Positions 6,964 to 14,713 of a stretch of 17,095 nt of DNA are shown here, piece by piece. The notes beneath the pieces were generated by a model that searched no databases, had not been told where the DNA came from, and saw nothing but the letters and a program-made list of their open reading frames with translations. Numbering within the stretch: the first letter of the stretch is position 1; the number at the start of each line of letters is the position of its first letter. Origin of the DNA: Anaerolineaceae bacterium (GTDB taxonomy: Bacteria; Chloroflexota; Anaerolineae; Anaerolineales; Villigracilaceae); contig BQMV01000010.1 of the NCBI GenBank assembly GCA_022181005.1, positions 1 to 17,095 on the forward strand, in the 5' to 3' direction. Both the position numbers and the translations under genes were made by a program.

Positions 6964-7284
6964 ATGCTGTTCGGACGAGTGAAAGGCAGCGCGGTTTGCA
7001 CGATCAAATATCCCGGTATAGAAGGCGTGAAGTTGCTGGTCGTTCAACCGTTGAATAAGAAACTGGAGCCGATCGGCTTGGCGCAGATCGCAGCGGATAT
7101 CGTCCACGCCGGCGCCGGCGATCTATGCGTGATGGTGCGTTCGCGTGAGGCGGCGCTTGCCATGCGCGATGAAAAATTCGTTCCGATTGACTTGGCGCTG
7201 ATTGGCATCGTGGACGAGTTGACCGTGAAGCCTGACGGCGAGTTCGACTATCTGCTGAAAAGCGGGGAGAATAAATTTGTCTGA
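6964..7284 (+). CDS. BMC-P vertex shell protein, EutN/CcmL family (copy 2)
   Basis: The second pentameric vertex protein, 106 residues. Family features are the MLFGRVKGSAVCTIKYPGIEG start, LLVVQPLN, ADIVHAGAGDLCVMVRS and PIDLALIGIVDELTV. Unlike copies 1 and 3 it lacks the (S/G)xAR loop and has SREAALAM instead, plus a C-terminal extension of about 14 residues. It is therefore a distinct subtype rather than a recent duplicate. It starts two bases after the upstream stop, and its own TGA overlaps the next ATG by one base. Tight coupling suggests fixed ratios of the vertex proteins. Confidence 0.94.
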   Translation: MLFGRVKGSAVCTIKYPGIEGVKLLVVQPLNKKLEPIGLAQIAADIVHAGAGDLCVMVRSREAALAMRDEKFVPIDLALIGIVDELTVKPDGEFDYLLKSGENKFV

Positions 7285-7556
7285 TGATTATCGGTAAAGT
7301 TGTAGGAACGGTCGTTACGACGATCAGTCATGCGCATTATAAAAACCGACGACTGCTCGTCGTTCAGCCTTTGCTCGCCGACGGCGAACAAGCGGATGAA
7401 GATTTCATTGCGCTCGATAATTCGCATGCGGGCATCGGCGATACGGTTCTGGTCAACCGCGAGGGAAATGGGGCGCGGCAAGTGTTGGGCAACCCTGACG
7501 CTTGTGTGATCTCGGTCATTGTAGGGATCGTGGACAGCGTCAACCTGCAAGCCTGA
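7284..7556 (+). CDS. BMC-P vertex shell protein, EutN/CcmL family (copy 3)
   Basis: The third pentameric vertex protein, 90 residues: MIIGKVVGTVVTTISHAHYK, LLVVQPLL, ALDNSHAGIGDTVLVNREGNGARQ and ISVIVGIVDSVNL. It carries GNGARQ in place of the GSSARQ of copy 1. Translation is probably coupled to copy 2 through the TGATG overlap. It is the last gene of the plus-strand operon; no convincing terminator follows directly. Several BMC types encode three distinct vertex proteins, so a triplet fits a real shell locus. The missing hexamers are the odd point. Confidence 0.94.
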   Translation: MIIGKVVGTVVTTISHAHYKNRRLLVVQPLLADGEQADEDFIALDNSHAGIGDTVLVNREGNGARQVLGNPDACVISVIVGIVDSVNLQA

Positions 7557-7698
7557 GAAATTAATAGGGTCTTTAGGACTTGCCGTGATTCGGCGCTCGG
7601 AATCGTGTGGAAAGATTTTCAGAAATCCGTGTTCTGTCCATGTTAGACCGTAAAATCCGCGTCCAAAAAAATTAATCATGGCAATTCTCAGGGAGCTA
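7557..7698. other. Gene-free spacer after the microcompartment operon
   Basis: No reading frame with a recognisable product and no strong hairpin terminator were seen here. The only structure noticed is a weak GATTC/GAATC pair near 7590. It may hold decayed repeat sequence, but I cannot support a specific call. Confidence 0.4.
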
Positions 7699-7831
7699 AT
7701 TAATCAGGACTTACACAGATCGAAATCTTTTGCTGCGAATTGCGCGAATTGTCGCTAATTCTTAAAAATAATTCGCGTCAATTAGCGAAATTCACGGTTT
7801 AATTTTAGGCTTTTGTGTAAGTTCCATTAAT
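7699..7831. repeat. MITE-like long imperfect palindrome
   Basis: The ends are inverted: ATTAAT at 7699-7704 and 7826-7831, then GGACTTACACA (7707-7717) against TGTGTAAGTTCC (7814-7825, one extra base). Inside, GCGAATT-like units repeat about every 9-10 bases on the left arm (7733-7760) and appear inverted on the right (7770-7797), around a loop at 7761-7769. The whole 133 bases can fold as one long imperfect hairpin and encode nothing. A small non-autonomous mobile repeat is the likeliest reading; other copies are needed as proof. Confidence 0.5.
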
Positions 7832-7834
7832 ATA

Positions 7835-7867
7835 AAACTGCCGCCTATGTGAATGAAGCGGCAGTTT
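7835..7867 (-). terminator. Intrinsic terminator after the deaminase-CYTH gene
   Basis: AAACTGCCGC (7835-7844) pairs perfectly with GCGGCAGTTT (7858-7867). On the minus strand the stem runs into TTTTATATTAAT, and it lies 24 bases past the stop codon. Confidence 0.65.
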
Positions 7868-7891
7868 AGCAGAGGGGCTGAAAATACGCTT

Positions 7892-9865
7892 TTACTCTTC
7901 GTATACGAAGTCAATATAATCTTGTGCCGCAGCGTTAGCGTCTGCCGCGCCGAGCAATTTGAGCAATTCACCCAGCAAGTCCGCTTTATTCTTAGCGTCT
8001 TTGCGGCTCCATGTGCGCGATTTCACTTCGAGGAAATGTCCAAGCGCGGGCGTGGTCATGTGATCTAAGTTGACGTAAAACTCGGTGTCTTTATATTTGA
8101 TGAACCAGCGCAGGCGGTCTTTCTCCACTGGAATTTCGGTCTTTGGTTTGAAATATTCGCGATAGAAGCGCAACGAGTTCGTCGCTGGCGCAAGATAGCG
8201 GCTGCGCGAGAGCAAGACTTCGTGTTCGAATTTCCCTTCGCGTTTCTGCCCTAGTAAGGTCAATCGCGCGCGCGTTGTTGTGAGATTGCCTTGTTCGATA
8301 AAATCGTCTTCGCGGTAACGTAACCGTCCTTGCGTCTCATCGTCGAAGATGAAATAAACGTCGTGTTGTTTGTAATGACGTTCATAGAGAATATCAATCT
8401 CATTGCGCATCAATTCGCGGATGACGCGATCTGGGTCCGCTATTTTGACCTTGACTTGCACCTCGAACGACTCTTCTTCCATTGAGCCGCCGAGTGCGAT
8501 GAGCTTCGACAATACCGATTGTTCGCGTTCGATGAGGAACGAATCGATCTGTTTGGCGAGATCGGCAGCCTGCGCGAGCAATTCGTCCTCTTGCACGGTG
8601 AGCAGGCGGCGTTCGCGCATCACCCATTTTCCGTTGATCATCGCATCGGTCACGTCGGTGGATTTACTGGCGTACACGATCTGCGCGTAGGCATTATCCG
8701 CCGAACGGCGGAAGGAGGGGGAATTATGCACCGGGCTGAGATCAACGAGGATGAGGTCGGCGCGGCGGTTGGGGGTGAGCGAGCCGGTCAAATGTCCGAT
8801 ATGAAGCGCTTGCGCGCCGAGGCGCGTTGCCATTAAGAGAGCTTGCGGAGCGGGCAGGGAAGTCGGGTCGTTTGTCACCGCTTTGGCGATCAGCGCGGCG
8901 AGACGCACTTCTTCGAACATATCCAGGTCGTTGTTTGAGGCAGGACCGTCTGTGCCGATGCCGACGTTGAGTCCGACTTCGAGCATTTTCGTCACGGGGG
9001 CAAATCCTGAGGCGAGTTTGAGGTTGGAGGAGGGATTGTGCGAAACGCCCGCGCCGGCGTGCTGAAGCGTGCGAATTTCACCGGTGTCAATATGCACACA
9101 ATGCGCGGCGATGACTTTCGCCTCGAACAGACCTTGTTTTTTCACATATGGAATAACGGGCATGCCTTGTTCGTTGCGCATGTTATCCACTTCGAAAGAA
9201 GTTTCGGAGAGATGGATATGAAGCGGAACGTCGAACTCTTTGGCGAGATCGGCGGTCTCGCGTAAGATGCCTTCGGTGGTGGTGTATGGGGCGTGCGGCG
9301 CGATGGCTGGGACGATCAGCGGATGTCCCTTCCATTTTTTGATGTAATCGCGCGCCCGGTCCATGGCGTCTTCGTACGACGCCGCATCTGGCGTGGGAAA
9401 TTTGAGAATGGATTGCCCGCATACCGCACGCATGCCCGCGTTTGCCGCTGCAGTAGCGACATCGTCTTCGAAGTAGTACATATCGTTGAATGTGGTCACG
9501 CCGCTTTTGATCAGTTCGGCGCAAGCGATGGACGTGCCCAACCACACAGATTCGGGCGAGGCGAATTGCCGTTCGACGGGGAACATATAACCTTGCAGCC
9601 ATACGTCGAGCCGCAGGTCGTCGGCAATGCCGCGTAAGAGGGTCATCGGCGCGTGCGTATGCGCGTTGATAAGTCCCGGCATGAGGATTTTGCCTTTGCA
9701 GTCAATCGTCTCTTTGCCTGAATATTCTTTTTCGATCTTGTCCTCGGGTCCTACGGCGACAATGCTGTCGCCATGGATGGCGACGGCGCCGCGGTTGTAT
9801 TGAGTCAGCGTTTCGTCCATGGTGAGGACGTGAGCGTTGTGGAGGAGGATGTCAACTTGAGTCAT
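7892..9865 (-). CDS. mtaD: MTA/SAH deaminase (amidohydrolase) fused to a C-terminal CYTH domain
   Basis: Residues 1 to about 440 are an amidohydrolase of the 5'-methylthioadenosine/S-adenosylhomocysteine deaminase type, which removes the adenine amino group from these nucleosides. Metal and catalytic residues are in place: H69 and H71 (NAHTHAPM), H218 and E221 (HIHLSET), H255 (AAHCVH) and D306 (GTDGPASNN). Ordinary members end near residue 430. This one continues about 200 residues with a CYTH-like domain (about 466-640): the degenerate ExExK motif EVQVK (468-472), RYR near 517, RARLTL, RLRWFIKYK and GHFLEVKSR. CYTH proteins bind triphosphates or polyphosphate and include class IV adenylate cyclases and thiamine triphosphatases. 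The joint is in one frame with no stop, so it is a true fusion unless the assembly is wrong. GGAT precedes the ATG, and the gene follows the carboxypeptidase by 24 bases. Confidence 0.88.
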   Translation of the reverse strand: MTQVDILLHNAHVLTMDETLTQYNRGAVAIHGDSIVAVGPEDKIEKEYSGKETIDCKGKILMPGLINAHTHAPMTLLRGIADDLRLDVWLQGYMFPVERQFASPESVWLGTSIACAELIKSGVTTFNDMYYFEDDVATAAANAGMRAVCGQSILKFPTPDAASYEDAMDRARDYIKKWKGHPLIVPAIAPHAPYTTTEGILRETADLAKEFDVPLHIHLSETSFEVDNMRNEQGMPVIPYVKKQGLFEAKVIAAHCVHIDTGEIRTLQHAGAGVSHNPSSNLKLASGFAPVTKMLEVGLNVGIGTDGPASNNDLDMFEEVRLAALIAKAVTNDPTSLPAPQALLMATRLGAQALHIGHLTGSLTPNRRADLILVDLSPVHNSPSFRRSADNAYAQIVYASKSTDVTDAMINGKWVMRERRLLTVQEDELLAQAADLAKQIDSFLIEREQSVLSKLIALGGSMEEESFEVQVKVKIADPDRVIRELMRNEIDILYERHYKQHDVYFIFDDETQGRLRYREDDFIEQGNLTTTRARLTLLGQKREGKFEHEVLLSRSRYLAPATNSLRFYREYFKPKTEIPVEKDRLRWFIKYKDTEFYVNLDHMTTPALGHFLEVKSRTWSRKDAKNKADLLGELLKLLGAADANAAAQDYIDFVYEE

Positions 9866-9889
9866 AAGATGATCCTTTCTATAATAAAG

Positions 9890-10861
9890 TCATGGCGTAA
9901 AATTTAACAGCGCTTGCACCGCTTTCAGGTTCGCCGTGAAATCGGTGTTTTTATGATCGCGCAATTCCATATCCACTGCCGCGCCGACTCCGTTTTCAAC
10001 CGCCCAATCGGCGAGCGTGCCGGTGTATTCACAGCCGGTATCTATCGGCGGATAGGAGTAGCGGGTCTCTTTGGCGAGCAAGGCTGCGAGTTTCTTGGAT
10101 TCGCGAGTCCATGGCGCGCCGCCGGGGAAGACGCCCAGCGCCGCGCTGTGATAACTGATTAAGGCGGCAATGGAGCGCGCTTCGATGAATTTCATGATCG
10201 TTTGCGTTTCGGGCTCCGAACCGCCGTAGAGTCCGCCGGTGGTCGGGCGGTAGATCCAACAGCCGTCGCGATCCCACTCAGCGACCCAATTATCGCTGGG
10301 AAAGTTGCGATTCAAGTCCACGCCATTGTTATTAACGCGTCCATCCACGCCGTGGATGCGCGCTTCGCCGTCGGGATTCATGTTGCGAATGATGTGTAGT
10401 TTCGCGCGGTCGGGAATTGCTTCAGGATGATCGTTGAAGTAGATAATCAGCTCGTCCGCCAGTTCGATGGTGTTCCATTCGTAGCCGCCATGAATGCCTG
10501 CGACGATCAGGTATTCGCGTTCGCCGTCGCCGAATGTATAGGCTTCGATAGGACGCCCCATAAGCGAATATCCGATGATTATGGACGACGGTCCGTTTTG
10601 CAGGTGGAACGGCGTAGCGCTTTCAAATACAAAAGGCGTATAGAATGGATTTGGCGTGAGCGTCGGTAGGATGTGTTGAGTCGGGGCGGCATCAGCGTTG
10701 ACGTTGGACACGGGCGATGGAGTCGCGACGGGAGCGATCGCCGATGCGGAGCGATTTGTTAAATAGAACGCTGTGACTGCGAACAGGCAAACTGCCACGA
10801 TGCCATTCAGCGCCCAAACGAGAAATATCCATGCGTTCTGCCGCTTCTTGCGCATCTTCAT
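9890..10861 (-). CDS. Membrane-anchored M14 family zinc carboxypeptidase
   Basis: A zinc peptidase likely to act outside the membrane. The first ~10 residues are basic (MKMRKKRQ). One membrane segment (about 12-33) follows, then a Pro/Thr-rich linker (about 40-75) and the M14 domain to residue 323. Zinc and catalytic residues can be placed: H124 and E128 in IHGGYEWNT, DLNRNFP with R185, H238 in SYHSA, and E299 in DMELRDH. The start was chosen at 10861: its ATG overlaps the cinA stop as ATGA and has GGAG upstream. A start at 10915 would overlap cinA by 58 bases and place a charged stretch before the anchor. The substrate is unknown; peptide tails of cell wall or scavenged peptides are both possible. 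It is coupled to cinA and the deaminase. Confidence 0.88.
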   Translation of the reverse strand: MKMRKKRQNAWIFLVWALNGIVAVCLFAVTAFYLTNRSASAIAPVATPSPVSNVNADAAPTQHILPTLTPNPFYTPFVFESATPFHLQNGPSSIIIGYSLMGRPIEAYTFGDGEREYLIVAGIHGGYEWNTIELADELIIYFNDHPEAIPDRAKLHIIRNMNPDGEARIHGVDGRVNNNGVDLNRNFPSDNWVAEWDRDGCWIYRPTTGGLYGGSEPETQTIMKFIEARSIAALISYHSAALGVFPGGAPWTRESKKLAALLAKETRYSYPPIDTGCEYTGTLADWAVENGVGAAVDMELRDHKNTDFTANLKAVQALLNFTP

Positions 10862-11985
10862 CCGCTCTCCAACGCATGGCGGCGCAACCAATCGAGCGCG
10901 AGGTTTAATGCCCATTGGGGCAAACTGCGCGGCGGTCCGCCATAAGTAACGCGATGGATTTTCTCGAAGTGCGGCGCAATGAGCGCCAGATCGGCGGAGC
11001 GATCTTCGAAGTTAACGATAACGCCCAATGCGACGTCGGCGTGCGCGGAATAGAGCGTTTCGCGCAATGTTTTGAGAAGCGCGGCAGGGCGGAGGTCGGC
11101 GGCGGAAACAGTTTGCGGAATCTTTTGCGCGAGCAAGCCGTTTAAATTTGATTCCAAGCCGATTACACTCCAGCCGCGGCTGGCTGTGACGCGGAGGGCG
11201 ACAGCCTCGAGCGTGTCTTCATCTGCGCCGAAGACGGCGTTTCCAAGCCGCTCGCGAAGGTCAGCCTCAATGTCTGCGATCATTCTATCGGCTTCGGATT
11301 CCCTTTTTGCTTTCGCGGCAATGCGGATGTCTACAACGCCGGTATGCGCGGCGAGACCGACGGTGGGATTGCCCAGCGTTTCGAGGTCGGCGATCTTCTC
11401 GTCAATCGTCCCTTCGCCTAAACCTGCGCAATGTAGAATCCGTATTTTAATAATTTCATCGAGGTGGAAACGCTTTTGTAAATATGGAACAATGGACTCA
11501 TGAAAAATTTGTTCCATTTCATTCGGAACGCCGGGCAACGATGCGACTGCGTTTCTTTCTGTTTCGACGATAAAGCAGGGCGCGGTGCCGACGGGATTCT
11601 TAATTCCCAGCGCTCCTTTTGGCGCGTACGCCTGTCGCTTTTGATTTTCGGACGGTTGGCGTCCGTAGCGTGAGATCGCTTCGACGACTTGCGCCCAAAG
11701 GTCCTCGCGATATTCCAACTCGACTCCCGCCGCACGGGCGACGGCTTCGCGTGTAGGATCGTCCACCGTAGGACCCAACCCGCCGGTCGTGATGACGATC
11801 TCGGCGCGATGCATGGAATTGCGGATGGCGTCTGCAATCCGCTCGGCGTTATCGCCGATCGTGACCGTGCGAAACAAGTCTACGCCCATGCCGCGCAATG
11901 CGCGCGCGATATAGCGCGTATTCGTGTCTACGATCTCGCCGAGGAGTATTTCTGTGCCGATGGTAATGATTTCTGCGGAAGGCAT
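10858..11985 (-). CDS. cinA: CinA-family protein with a degenerate C-terminal domain
   Basis: CinA joins an N-terminal molybdopterin-binding-like (COG1058) domain, which can act as an ADP-ribose pyrophosphatase, to a C-terminal nicotinamide-nucleotide amidase. The N-terminal domain is well kept in this 375-residue protein: EIITIGTEILLGEIVDTN (5-22), VITTGGLGPTVDDPTREAVA (64-83), NPVGTAP and LPGVPNEM. The middle domain (about 175-250) is also present. The C-terminal part is shorter than usual and lacks the amidase signatures. The ESCTGG motif appears as ESNLNG, and the usual TGIAGPGG-like stretch is missing. I infer that amidase activity is lost. The gene heads a tight group with the carboxypeptidase (ATGA overlap) and the deaminase. 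Confidence 0.93.
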   Translation of the reverse strand: MPSAEIITIGTEILLGEIVDTNTRYIARALRGMGVDLFRTVTIGDNAERIADAIRNSMHRAEIVITTGGLGPTVDDPTREAVARAAGVELEYREDLWAQVVEAISRYGRQPSENQKRQAYAPKGALGIKNPVGTAPCFIVETERNAVASLPGVPNEMEQIFHESIVPYLQKRFHLDEIIKIRILHCAGLGEGTIDEKIADLETLGNPTVGLAAHTGVVDIRIAAKAKRESEADRMIADIEADLRERLGNAVFGADEDTLEAVALRVTASRGWSVIGLESNLNGLLAQKIPQTVSAADLRPAALLKTLRETLYSAHADVALGVIVNFEDRSADLALIAPHFEKIHRVTYGGPPRSLPQWALNLALDWLRRHALESG

Positions 11986-12039
11986 AATGTTATCTGTGTG
12001 GGCGGATGCGATCTGTCTGCCTTGCTGTTTATCAAAGTA

Positions 12040-12045
12040 ATTATA
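12040..12045 (-). promoter_or_regulatory. Possible -10 element for cinA
   Basis: Minus-strand TATAAT at 12045-12040 lies in the 94-base gap between the cyclodeaminase gene and cinA. A GGAACA 18 bases upstream is a weak -35. It may add an internal promoter to the minus-strand gene group. Confidence 0.28.
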
Positions 12046-12079
12046 AAAGCGGACGCGCAGGTCTGTTCCTACACAACCG

Positions 12080-13069
12080 TTAAAATTCTACTTCAACCCC
12101 GAGATTCATGGCATGAGCGTTCTTTAAGGCGATCTGCGCCGCGACGGCGTCTTGCACCGCCACGCCTACGGATTTAAAGTAAGTGATCTCGTTTTCCGAA
12201 CGTCTGCCCGGTTTGCGACCTAAGACAACCTCGCCGAGTTCCGCCGCAATATGCTCTTCCGCGATCATGCCTGTGCGCAGCGGCGCGATCAAATCGCCGG
12301 TTTCGGCTAAGGCGGCGGAACGCGAATCCACGATGACGCGGGCGCGCTGAATGGTTTCAGCGGGGATTTCCTGCATCTCTGGCGTGTATGAGCCGATCGC
12401 GCTGATGTGCGTTCCGAGTTTTACATCGCGATCGGCAAAAACGGGCGCGGCGGAAGTTGTCGCCGAGCAGATAATATCCGCCTCTCTCACTGCTTGCGGC
12501 GGATTCTCCGCAACACGGATGTCGTGCGGTATAGAATTGTGTCCCGCCATGTCTTTGGCGAACTCCTCGGCATGTTCTTTGTTCAGGCTGTATACCCACG
12601 CGGTTTCAATTTGGCGGACGGCGCACGCCGCTTCGATTTGAGTCCGCGCCTGCGGACCCGCCCCGAAGATCGCTAGAACGCGGCTATCTTTACGCGCTAG
12701 CAAGTCTATTGCCGCGCCGCTTCCAGCGCCGGTGCGGATGGCGGTAAGCGAACTGCCTTCAAGAAGCGCGATGGCGCGCCCGGTCTCTGCGTCGAAGACT
12801 ATTACGGCGGCTTGGATGTAGGCAAGTCCGCGCGGAGGGTTGGAGGGATATAGTGAGACGATCTTTATAGCGAGCGCTTCCGTAGAGTCTTTTTTCATGT
12901 AGGCAGGCATGAATAGGCTGAGCGCGTCGTGGCTGGGAATAGGCAGACGCGTCCGCAACGGCGCGACAGCCGTCCCATCGGAAAGGGAAGCGTAGGCATC
13001 TTTCATGGCGGCGATCGCTGCTTTCATCGGTAGGGCGCGCCGGACTTCATCGGCGTTCAGGATTCGCAT
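12080..13069 (-). CDS. Ornithine cyclodeaminase/mu-crystallin family NAD(P)-dependent enzyme
   Basis: The family includes ornithine cyclodeaminase, archaeal-type alanine dehydrogenase, ketimine reductase and pyrroline-2-carboxylate reductase. The 329 residues match the family length. Visible are the substrate-side KIVSLYPSNP, AVIVFDAETGRAIALLEGSSLTAIRT across the middle, and the Rossmann motif IFGAGPQARTQIEA (about 135-148). The loop HISAIGSYTPEMQE carries no Asp where ornithine cyclodeaminase has its catalytic one. It resembles the alanine dehydrogenase or ketimine reductase members, so I would not call it an ornithine cyclodeaminase. A strong AGGAGGT lies four bases before the ATG. The gene follows the liv terminator, with an 18-base GC-rich inverted repeat between (13087-13104), and probably starts a new transcript. 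Confidence 0.88.
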   Translation of the reverse strand: MRILNADEVRRALPMKAAIAAMKDAYASLSDGTAVAPLRTRLPIPSHDALSLFMPAYMKKDSTEALAIKIVSLYPSNPPRGLAYIQAAVIVFDAETGRAIALLEGSSLTAIRTGAGSGAAIDLLARKDSRVLAIFGAGPQARTQIEAACAVRQIETAWVYSLNKEHAEEFAKDMAGHNSIPHDIRVAENPPQAVREADIICSATTSAAPVFADRDVKLGTHISAIGSYTPEMQEIPAETIQRARVIVDSRSAALAETGDLIAPLRTGMIAEEHIAAELGEVVLGRKPGRRSENEITYFKSVGVAVQDAVAAQIALKNAHAMNLGVEVEF

Positions 13070-13113
13070 ATAACCTCCTAGCTGAGGGCGAGCGCTCGCT
13101 CGCCGTACGGTAG

Positions 13114-13150
13114 AAAAAAGCGCAGAGGCGTTTCTCCTCTGCGCTTTTTT
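13114..13150. terminator. Strong terminator of the liv operon (symmetrical)
   Basis: A perfect 15-base-pair hairpin pairs 13114-13128 with 13136-13150 around a 7-base loop, GC-rich at the tip and A6/T6 at the base. It can end transcription on both strands and lies 14 bases after the livF stop. Confidence 0.9.
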
Positions 13151-13164
13151 TAGTTCGCTTGCGT

Positions 13165-13878
13165 TTACTCAATGCCGAGGTAGGCTTTTTGCACTTCGGG
13201 GTCGCTTTTAAGTTTTTCGGCTTTGTCGCTAAGCACGATTTCGCCGGTTTGGAGGACGTATCCGCGATGCGCGATAGACAGCGCCATAAGGGCGTTCTGT
13301 TCTACGAGCAGGATCGTGACGCCTTCTTTGTTAATTTGCACGATAGTGTCGAAGATCAATTCGACCAGCACAGGCGCGAGCCCCATGGACGGTTCGTCTA
13401 ACAGCAGGATGCGCGGCTCAGCCATTAATGCGCGCCCGGTAGCGAGCATTTGCTGTTCGCCGCCAGAGAGCGTGCCAGCCAATTGCGTCCGTCTTTCCTT
13501 GAGACGCGGAAAAAGAGTCATGACGTGATCGAGATTGCGGGCGATCTCCTGCTTGTTATTGCGGCTAAACGCGCCCATTTCAAGGTTTTCCAGCACAGAC
13601 ATACGGGCGAATACGCCGCGCCCTTCAGGCACCATGGAGAGACCTTTATAGACGATCTCGTGCGGCTTGTAGCGGAGCAGGTCGTCGCCTTCCAGCATAA
13701 TCTCGCCCTGAGCGGGCTTCAACAGTCCGGAGATTGTGCGGAGCGTCGTTGTTTTGCCGGCGCCGTTTCCACCGATCAGTGTGACGATCTCGCCCTGCTC
13801 GATGGTGAGGTTGATGCCTCGTAGAGCATGAATGCTGCCATAGTATGTGTGAACGTTATTGACGGTGAGCATGGACAT
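13165..13878 (-). CDS. livF: Branched-chain amino acid ABC transporter ATP-binding protein LivF
   Basis: One of the two ATPases driving uptake of branched-chain or related amino acids. The 237 residues match LivF. The Walker A motif is GGNGAGKTT (about 37-45), the signature LSGGEQQ follows RTQLAGT, and the Walker B is RILLLDEPSMGLAP, the usual LivF form. The H-loop has been replaced by LVEQNALMAL, where Gln-Asn is normal for LivF. It ends YLGIE. It starts five bases after the livG stop with a GGGAGGG ribosome binding site and is the last gene of livHMGF before a strong terminator. Ligand identity depends on the binding protein, which is not in the window. Confidence 0.97.
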   Translation of the reverse strand: MSMLTVNNVHTYYGSIHALRGINLTIEQGEIVTLIGGNGAGKTTTLRTISGLLKPAQGEIMLEGDDLLRYKPHEIVYKGLSMVPEGRGVFARMSVLENLEMGAFSRNNKQEIARNLDHVMTLFPRLKERRTQLAGTLSGGEQQMLATGRALMAEPRILLLDEPSMGLAPVLVELIFDTIVQINKEGVTILLVEQNALMALSIAHRGYVLQTGEIVLSDKAEKLKSDPEVQKAYLGIE

Positions 13879-13883
13879 GCGCG

Positions 13884-14702
13884 CTACCCTCCCTTCTTTT
13901 GATGGCGTTCGTGCGCGTCTTCCATGCCTTCGGTCGCGGCGCCGCGACCGAGATAGGCTTCGATCACGCGCGGGTTGCTCTGAATTTCTTTAGGCGAGCC
14001 TTCGGCGATCTTTTCGCCGTAGTCGAGTACGGTGATATTTTCAGAAATGCCCATGACCACGCGCATATGGTGTTCGATAAGCAGGATGGTAATTCCGACC
14101 TCGTCGCGCAGCCGGCGGATGAAGACGGTGAGGTCTTCGCTCTCGCTCGGATTCATGCCCGCCGATGGTTCGTCCAGTAGAAGCAGCTTGGGTCTGGTCG
14201 CAAGCGCGCGCGCGATCTCCAGCCGGCGTTGTGCGCCGTAGGGGAGGTTGCGCGCCAGAGTGTCGCCATGCCCTTTTAGCCCGACGAAATCGAGCAGACG
14301 CTTGGCTTCGTTGAGCGCGTCTTTTTCTTCTTTACGCACGCTAGGCAAGCCCAACACGGCGCTGATCCAACTGGCATGTAAGAAGGTATGTTGACCGACG
14401 AGGATGTTTTCAAGGGCGGTCATTTCTGCGAATAGGCGAATATTTTGGTAGGTGCGTGAAACGCCCAGATGCGAGATCTGGTCGGCGCGGAGACCGTGAA
14501 TGGGCGCGCCTTCGAAGATGATTTCACCTTCATCTGGTTTTCCGAAGCCGGTAATACAGTTGAAGAAAGTCGTTTTGCCGGCGCCATTCGGTCCGATGAT
14601 GGAAACGATGGATTGATCGGGGATTTGGAAGTCAACCGAATTGACGGCGACAAGCCCCCCGAATCGTTTCGTGACGTTTTTGGTGGTGAGAATAGCTGTC
14701 AT
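13884..14702 (-). CDS. livG: Branched-chain amino acid ABC transporter ATP-binding protein LivG
   Basis: The second ATPase of the importer, 272 residues. Walker A is GPNGAGKTT (about 37-45), followed by the long LivG insert with YQNIRLFAEMTALENILVGQH. The signature region reads NLPYGAQRRLEIARAL, with PYGAQ where LSYGQQ is common, and Walker B is LLLLDEPSAGMNP. The His of the H-loop is present (LIEHHMRVVM). The C-terminus adds a short charged tail (DAHERHQKKGG) beyond the usual YLG end. It starts 11 bases after livM with a weak ribosome binding site, which suggests coupling. Confidence 0.97.
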   Translation of the reverse strand: MTAILTTKNVTKRFGGLVAVNSVDFQIPDQSIVSIIGPNGAGKTTFFNCITGFGKPDEGEIIFEGAPIHGLRADQISHLGVSRTYQNIRLFAEMTALENILVGQHTFLHASWISAVLGLPSVRKEEKDALNEAKRLLDFVGLKGHGDTLARNLPYGAQRRLEIARALATRPKLLLLDEPSAGMNPSESEDLTVFIRRLRDEVGITILLIEHHMRVVMGISENITVLDYGEKIAEGSPKEIQSNPRVIEAYLGRGAATEGMEDAHERHQKKGG

Positions 14703-14713
14703 AGCGAGCCCCT

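Noticed and set aside
7892..9865. Deaminase-CYTH gene as part of the microcompartment operon
   Set aside because: It is convergent, separated by a terminator and over 300 gene-free bases, and has no targeting-type peptide.
10862..10915. Start of the M14 peptidase at 10915
   Set aside because: It would overlap cinA by 58 bases. The ATGA overlap at 10861 with GGAG upstream is the usual coupled start.
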